Virus record (IMG/VR): IMGVR_UViG_3300022690_000187
Location: 1-34,342 of that record
Reading direction: 5' to 3' (one strand)
Length of the DNA: 34,342 bases
Source: a virus
Shown here: piece by piece, positions 29,554-34,342 of the stretch
How the letters are laid out: the number at the start of each line of letters is the position of its first letter
Position numbering within the stretch: the stretch's first letter is position 1
Translations under genes and position numbers: made by a program
The notes under the pieces: generated by a model
Seen by the model: only the letters and a program-made list of their open reading frames with translations
Databases searched by the model: none
What the model was told of the DNA's origin: nothing

Positions 29554-31311
29554 ATGGGCGCATCAAAATACAATGAAACAGTAATCAAGCTTAACGGTAA
29601 AACGTTGGCTGTGCCTCGTGAATTCTTTGACGTTGCTATAAAGGCTAGCTTTGATCAGAACCCACAAGCCAATCTAACCACTGATGCATTCACATTTATC
29701 CTTGATGCCGCAAAGGAGATTCAAGCACACATAGATAACGGCATAAAAAGTGGTGTTGGTATCTTTGAAGGGATGCCCCTTACCATTAGCGCTACAGGAA
29801 ACAATAATAGTATAGCTGTTTTTAATGGCATCTTAGACCTTCAGGATAGCACGATAATAAACAATGAGTTAGGCCAGATAGAGGCAAAGATAAAGCAGGA
29901 TAACGGACTAAATAACTTAGAGGATCAAATTGAGGCGTTAGATTTTGGCTTTCTGTTAGATATAGGTGTTATTAAAACGTCTGACTTTATTGATGTTGAC
30001 TACGTAGTGATAAAGCCTAATTCAACGATAGAGGCTATCACCATGTTAATAACTATCTACCTATTGTCTAAGCAGTTAATAGACACGATCAAAGATATTA
30101 GTGATCAGGTGGCTATCATTGCTGGTATTGCGGTGAGTGGTTTACCGGGGCCAATTGGAGCAGCTATTTACGCGGTTGCAGCAGCTATAGCACAGGTTAT
30201 ATTTGCAGCAGCATTGTTGTTATTAATCATTAAGCTAGGACTGCAGTTAATTGAGCTTTTAGTTCAGCCAAAACGAACACACAAGGCCATTACTGTAAAG
30301 ACATTGCTAGAAAAGACATGTGAGAAGATAGGATATGGATTTAATACGACCATTGAGGACTTGGATAACCTCGTTTATCTTCCATCAAACAACAATCCAG
30401 ACGATTACAAGGAATCAATCTTTATACAAACCCCTGGCATCATCGATCAAGGCATTCCAAACGTTACTGACTTCGGATATACGTGTACAGAGTTATTCGC
30501 ATTAGCTAGAATGTTGTTTAATGGTAGATTTTTGATTGAGAATAACAGCGTAGAGTTCCATACCGAAAGTTCTGAGTTTTGGATTAAAAGATCAACTTGG
30601 ATCAAGCCGGATGTACTAAAACAGGGGCATAGATTTAATACTGATGAGTTATTATCAAGTATTAACATTAATTTCCGTACAGATATAACGGACGAATACA
30701 CTATTGATGAGTTTAAAGGTACTGTTTTCCAAGTGCTGACAGATGCTAAGACCGTTAATGTATTACGAAATAAGACCATTAAAAACGCTGAACAGGTATC
30801 AATACCATGTGCTTTAGGCACTAGAAAAGAGAAGTTGAACGGGTTCGAAAAGCTATTGGCTGAACTGGCTGGTACATTTGACAGAGTATCTAAAATATTT
30901 GGTGGTAACAGCAACTTAAAAGGAAAGATAACCGAAAAAGTAGGGGTTCTTAAGGTGTCATTCAACAATCATGCAGTGCCAAAGCTCATATGGTTAGAGG
31001 GAAACAGGATGCCTAGCAATCACCGTGAGTTATTCAGTGCGAAAACGTTATGGAATAAATACCACGTAGAAAAATCATTTGTACAGAACAATTTTGAACG
31101 TCAAAGGGTGATGTTTGAGAATGTACGTATCCCTTTTGGCTTTGAGGACTTTACGCAAGTGGTAAATAATTCGTATTTTCACGATACAGAAGGGAAACTG
31201 GGAAAGATTATTACCTTAGAGTGGACAATGAACAAAGACTTTGCTATAATTAGCTATTGGCAGTCACAACCATATACTAAGAACTTAAAAGAAATATTCA
31301 TAGAACCTTAA
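29554..31311 (+). CDS. Large tail-associated protein with internal membrane segments
   Basis: A 585-residue protein downstream of the tape measure. The N-terminal 150 residues look like a distal-tail/baseplate fold (GKTLAVPREFFDVAIKASFD; GIFEGMPLTISATGNN). A hydrophobic region at about 159-236 (AIIAGIAVSGLPGPIGAAIY; AIAQVIFAAALLLLIIKLGL) could form one to two membrane spans. The C-terminal 340 residues are soluble and end in aromatic strands (LGKIITLEWTMNKDFAIISY). A tail-tip protein with membrane segments may help DNA cross the inner membrane. Placement is solid; exact role is inferred. Confidence 0.55.
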   Translation: MGASKYNETVIKLNGKTLAVPREFFDVAIKASFDQNPQANLTTDAFTFILDAAKEIQAHIDNGIKSGVGIFEGMPLTISATGNNNSIAVFNGILDLQDSTIINNELGQIEAKIKQDNGLNNLEDQIEALDFGFLLDIGVIKTSDFIDVDYVVIKPNSTIEAITMLITIYLLSKQLIDTIKDISDQVAIIAGIAVSGLPGPIGAAIYAVAAAIAQVIFAAALLLLIIKLGLQLIELLVQPKRTHKAITVKTLLEKTCEKIGYGFNTTIEDLDNLVYLPSNNNPDDYKESIFIQTPGIIDQGIPNVTDFGYTCTELFALARMLFNGRFLIENNSVEFHTESSEFWIKRSTWIKPDVLKQGHRFNTDELLSSININFRTDITDEYTIDEFKGTVFQVLTDAKTVNVLRNKTIKNAEQVSIPCALGTRKEKLNGFEKLLAELAGTFDRVSKIFGGNSNLKGKITEKVGVLKVSFNNHAVPKLIWLEGNRMPSNHRELFSAKTLWNKYHVEKSFVQNNFERQRVMFENVRIPFGFEDFTQVVNNSYFHDTEGKLGKIITLEWTMNKDFAIISYWQSQPYTKNLKEIFIEP

Positions 31312-31323
31312 AACCAACGATAT

Positions 31324-31596
31324 ATGAAACTGGAATACATTAAAGCAAATGGTATTTATTGGAGACCTCAAGAGGCTGGAGTACAAGACCCTAAAATGAT
31401 AGAAGGTGCATGCTTTCCAGTATGCTACATAAAAAAGAGGTGGTTTGGTATATGGCAGATTGACTATTATGATAATTTCATATATGCTTATAAGAGTCAA
31501 TCAGATAATCAAAAACCAGTAAGCAAATTATTGTTGTACCCCAACGGTATTGAAGAAATCAGATTTTCAAAAGATTACTTAGAGAACGAATCATGA
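31324..31596 (+). CDS. Hypothetical protein, 90 residues
   Basis: A Trp/Tyr-rich protein (KLEYIKANGIYWRPQEAGVQ, then CYIKKRWFGIWQIDYYDNFI). It might fold as a compact beta sheet. It follows the large tail protein after 12 bases and overlaps the next gene by four (ATGA). No family is recognised; it could be an accessory gene in the tail region. Confidence 0.5.
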   Translation: MKLEYIKANGIYWRPQEAGVQDPKMIEGACFPVCYIKKRWFGIWQIDYYDNFIYAYKSQSDNQKPVSKLLLYPNGIEEIRFSKDYLENES

Positions 31597-31826
31597 CATT
31601 AGCTACTAATCAACGTGAGGCTTTGATTGCTGAAAGAGGTCAGCCAAAATTAACATTAGAATTTGATGTTTTTGATGGCAACAAGGTAAGTATGTGGACA
31701 CACTTTGACCATTCAGCAGATTATAATGAAATGAAGAAGGGGTTGTTGTCAATCAAAGAGCATTTAGACGAATTTTTAAAAGACGAAAAAATGTGTCCGT
31801 TTCATAAACCGAACGTTCAAATATAA
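31593..31826 (+). CDS. Hypothetical protein, 77 residues
   Basis: A small protein starting TLATNQREALIAERGQPKLT, with a beta strand pair (LTLEFDVFDGNKVSMWTHFD) and a helix (MKKGLLSIKEHLDEFLKDEK) before CPFHKP. It starts in the stop of the previous gene and ends six bases before the next. No family is recognised. Confidence 0.5.
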   Translation: MTLATNQREALIAERGQPKLTLEFDVFDGNKVSMWTHFDHSADYNEMKKGLLSIKEHLDEFLKDEKMCPFHKPNVQI

Positions 31827-31832
31827 ATAATC

Positions 31833-32066
31833 ATGTTAGATAAAACCGGAATACTCAACAAAGATTTAGTCAAATTAGCGAATCAAGCCGAAAAGGTATT
31901 TAAACAACAGATGGACATAGCCAGAATTGCTGTTGATAAATTACCAGATAGTGAAGCAAAGATGAAGGCAAAGTTTAAAGTTATTTTGAAATCAAGCACT
32001 AGTAAAAATGCCAATCATGAAGATTTGATGAAGAAGCTAAACAAGATCGTAAAAAATGGGCGTTAA
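31833..32066 (+). CDS. Hypothetical helical protein, 77 residues
   Basis: A basic, wholly helical protein (NKDLVKLANQAEKVFKQQMD; LPDSEAKMKAKFKVILKSST), possibly a small assembly chaperone for the neighbouring tail proteins. It overlaps the large tail gene by 11 bases. No family is recognised. Confidence 0.5.
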   Translation: MLDKTGILNKDLVKLANQAEKVFKQQMDIARIAVDKLPDSEAKMKAKFKVILKSSTSKNANHEDLMKKLNKIVKNGR

Positions 32067-34218
32067 GATTGATATATCAAACTTCAGGTGTTTAAACCAG
32101 CTTAGAAATGGTGAAGATTTCGACCAGAACCTAACAGAGTTCACCCCTAATTTAGTGGGTAATGTTGGTGAAAAGGTACGGATTTCATTCACGGCTGCTC
32201 TTTCAGTTGAATCTTCGGCAGAAGGTACTGAGTCATGGGACATGCGAGACGGCAGGATTGAGCGATCAACCGGAGATTTCAAGAGTGATGGACTAATTGC
32301 TGGCAATGTTATGACCTTCTTTAACAATTGGCCTGACAGGTTCGATGGAAATGTTGAATTTATAGCGACCATAGACACTATTTCCTCTGATGGATCAGTT
32401 TTAGAATTCACGGTTACAGGCCTTTCGCAAACATCGATCGGAGATGTTCAGGATGTAGGCGTTATTATTGAGCAAGCAAGACCTGAAAACAACGCTACAG
32501 CTTCATTACTTAGGTTTGGGCTAATAGGAAATGATGAATCTTTCAATTTCATATCAAAAACATCATTAGGCCAACAAATATTTTACGCCATTGAATTAGC
32601 CGCAAGCACAGTAATAGACTATGATTCTTTAGGGAAGCTTAAAGATTGGGTGACAGGAAATGCCACTATTGAGCAATCGTCAGCAATAAACCTATTTAAT
32701 AACACATATTTTATTGTGCATGATTTTGTACTGAATCCGTGGTTTATATTGGAATTCAAAGCGAACTTATTAAATGATACCGTTCCTGAATTATTAGAAG
32801 GGGACAACTCTTTAAAATATGCGTTTGATCTTGAGTTCAGAAAAACACTAACAGATATAGCCTCTAAAAAAAGCGCCATCACAGAAGATATTGAAGGGGT
32901 TATTGGTTGGTTCGGGGAGAACTTCAACGGGTTTAACAATGACTATCTAGTTGATTCTATTGCTTATGAGGATAACGACACAGCGGACACATTATTAGGT
33001 ATAGGTATTAACAACAACACCAAAGTAACGGTAGTAGTGTCAAGAAAAGTAGGAACTATTACTACCAGTTTTTCAGCATCGGTTCACGTGGCTGTACTTC
33101 CGGTTGCAGAGTCACAATATCAACAGACAGAAACAGATTTAATAGAGAACTTCTTATTTGATAGCCTTACATTAGCCAATCCAGACACCAGCAATACGGG
33201 AACCGGAATAATAAAGTCTGTTAATTCGAGTATAAGTGCTGGTAAATTGACGCTTACCTACGTAATCACTTATGCCGTCAATGATAAATTAAGACTTACC
33301 GAAGAGTCTGAATACATGACCTGGATTCAGATTGAGGATTCAACTATAAGCACAGGCAACAGTGATAGGGTTGCTATATTGGCAGACCTCAGAAACTATA
33401 CAGATGCTAATTTTGTGGCTAATTTTTTGAACTTCACAAAATATGATTTCCTTACCCATGAACTAGAAAGGGGAGTAGATCCCGGGAAGGCAGCTATAAC
33501 CGATGGGATTAATGAAGACGGGATTGCGCTATCTACAATATTTAGTTCGGACGTTTCAAAGAACGTGGTAATTAATGCTATTCGTCACGTATTGATAGCT
33601 AGAAACACAGCTACAGGCATCTTCTTTGATATTGACAGCTATGATATTGATATTGGCAACACTATAACCGATGGAAACGGAGTGCAACAGTTCACTGTTC
33701 AAGTGGGAAGAGGCTATGATTTGTTGTTGACAGATCAATTCAATTTGGTTGAGTTGCTTACTACAAATCTTGTTGGAAATGATCAGTTTTATACTGGGTA
33801 TTTCGGGCAAAAAATAAGCTGGCAAGACTGGCTATCAAACGCATTAGTTGATACTGTGTTTTTTGATAGTGCGGAACCAAATGATAATTTAAACTTCAAG
33901 ACATCTAATTATAGTGAGCAGAATAGCTATGAAATATTCTTGGCTACAATAGTAAATGTTAGCGGTGATGATGATTTGGGTAGAAATGTAACGGGTGATT
34001 TTATTCAGCTAGGCAATAAAATGATTGTTGATGACTATGATTCAGAGCCCACTATAACAGGCGTAATTGAAACACTTGACCCTGATACACTACAAACACT
34101 TGGGGGGGGGCAATATTATACAACGGTAGAGACACGTTCTTTCGGGTTACATATACTAGACTGGCTTCCGAGCCTGTTGATTATGCTATACATAGAATTG
34201 AGCCAGCACTATCTTTAG
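32056..34218 (+). CDS. Large tail protein, frame broken by a G9 run
   Basis: A 720-residue, beta-rich, low-Cys protein of fibre or baseplate type: GEKVRISFTAALSVESSAEG, TWIQIEDSTISTGNSDRVA and many Thr/Ser/Asn-rich strands. At codons 683-685 the frame enters GGG-GGG-GGG (34102-34110). The 35 residues after it look unnatural and stop at 34218, whereas the -1 frame stays open to the window edge with protein-like content. The real protein is therefore probably longer and read in the -1 frame after the run. A tenth G, or slippage, would restore it. The product is likely a tail-tip or fibre protein. Confidence 0.6.
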   Translation: MGVKIDISNFRCLNQLRNGEDFDQNLTEFTPNLVGNVGEKVRISFTAALSVESSAEGTESWDMRDGRIERSTGDFKSDGLIAGNVMTFFNNWPDRFDGNVEFIATIDTISSDGSVLEFTVTGLSQTSIGDVQDVGVIIEQARPENNATASLLRFGLIGNDESFNFISKTSLGQQIFYAIELAASTVIDYDSLGKLKDWVTGNATIEQSSAINLFNNTYFIVHDFVLNPWFILEFKANLLNDTVPELLEGDNSLKYAFDLEFRKTLTDIASKKSAITEDIEGVIGWFGENFNGFNNDYLVDSIAYEDNDTADTLLGIGINNNTKVTVVVSRKVGTITTSFSASVHVAVLPVAESQYQQTETDLIENFLFDSLTLANPDTSNTGTGIIKSVNSSISAGKLTLTYVITYAVNDKLRLTEESEYMTWIQIEDSTISTGNSDRVAILADLRNYTDANFVANFLNFTKYDFLTHELERGVDPGKAAITDGINEDGIALSTIFSSDVSKNVVINAIRHVLIARNTATGIFFDIDSYDIDIGNTITDGNGVQQFTVQVGRGYDLLLTDQFNLVELLTTNLVGNDQFYTGYFGQKISWQDWLSNALVDTVFFDSAEPNDNLNFKTSNYSEQNSYEIFLATIVNVSGDDDLGRNVTGDFIQLGNKMIVDDYDSEPTITGVIETLDPDTLQTLGGGQYYTTVETRSFGLHILDWLPSLLIMLYIELSQHYL
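34102..34110 (+). repeat. Mononucleotide run of nine G
   Basis: Nine consecutive G, in an AT-rich genome, at the point where the long tail-protein frame ends and the -1 frame takes over. It could be a contingency tract, a slippery site of the G-GGG-GGG type, or a sequencing error. Ten G would join the two frames into one protein. Confidence 0.85.
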
Positions 34219-34342
34219 GCACAGGCATACAGGAGCTATCATCTCTTTTACCTTTTCCTTCAGATAATATATTAGTCCCTTTATCAGGGGAAACACTATT
34301 GAAGATTACTGACAACGGACTGACAGTAATTACCGAATGTCT
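34110..34342 (+). CDS. Continuation of the large tail protein in the -1 frame (partial)
   Basis: From the last G of the run the -1 frame reads AILYNGRDTFFRVTYTRLAS and onward, ending near ETLLKITDNGLTVITECL at the window edge without a stop. The content is protein-like (RIEPALSLGTGIQELSSLLP) and no start codon is needed if it is joined to the upstream frame. It is therefore listed as the continuation of that gene, open at the right edge. Confidence 0.55.

Overview
The window is a 34 kb piece of a tailed double-stranded DNA phage with HK97-type head genes and a long-tail (siphovirus-like) gene order. Every supported gene is on the + strand and packed tightly, often with ATGA or TAATG stop/start overlaps. 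The host is most likely a member of the Bacteroidota, probably a flavobacterium-like marine or freshwater cell. The reasons are the AT-rich sequence, starts preceded by A-rich leaders (such as AAATTAAC next to ATG) instead of Shine-Dalgarno sequences, and -7 boxes of the TAnnTTTG type. No integrase, excisionase, CI-like repressor, tRNA or CRISPR array is visible, and the last gene runs off the right edge, so this is not the whole genome.

Layout. (1) 29-1785: lysis block, with a GH108 muramidase, a 52-residue membrane peptide, a helical accessory protein, a holin-like membrane protein and a small orphan, closed by an intrinsic terminator near 1851-1881. (2) 1902-10822: early operon from promoter P1, with an Api92/YubB-like protein, a RecT annealing protein, a YqaJ-type exonuclease, small DNA-binding proteins, a structured RNA with a terminator hairpin (5104-5189), an HNH homing endonuclease, accessory genes, a YopX-like protein carrying an HNH insertion, an O-like initiator containing iteron-like repeats, and a DnaC-like helicase loader. 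(3) 10815-12583: a run of very small genes from promoter P2, which shares two palindromes with P1. (4) 12623-14517: four beta-rich, virion-like proteins of unknown function. (5) 14527-24681: small terminase, five small genes, large terminase, portal, prohead protease, major capsid protein, neck/connector genes and a probable tail-tube protein. (6) 24681-34342: tail assembly genes, a 903-residue tape measure, a two-gene insertion with its own promoter P3 encoding an RNA ligase, then distal tail proteins.

How it works together. RecT and the YqaJ nuclease would form a single-strand-annealing recombination pair. The O-like protein and DnaC-like ATPase would open an origin lying inside the initiator gene and load the host helicase, as in lambdoid phages. 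The terminases, portal, protease and capsid build and fill the head. The 903-residue tape measure predicts a tail of roughly 135 nm, using the usual 0.15 nm per residue.

The most notable signals are: a phage-specific promoter/operator motif (TTTCG-N6-CGAAA) at three transcription-unit starts, two of which also carry an identical 15-bp palindrome upstream; phased iterons plus a purine tract inside the replication gene; a structured RNA with crossing helices just upstream of an HNH gene; an RNA-ligase cassette with its own promoter in the tail operon; and a nine-G run that breaks the frame of a large tail protein.
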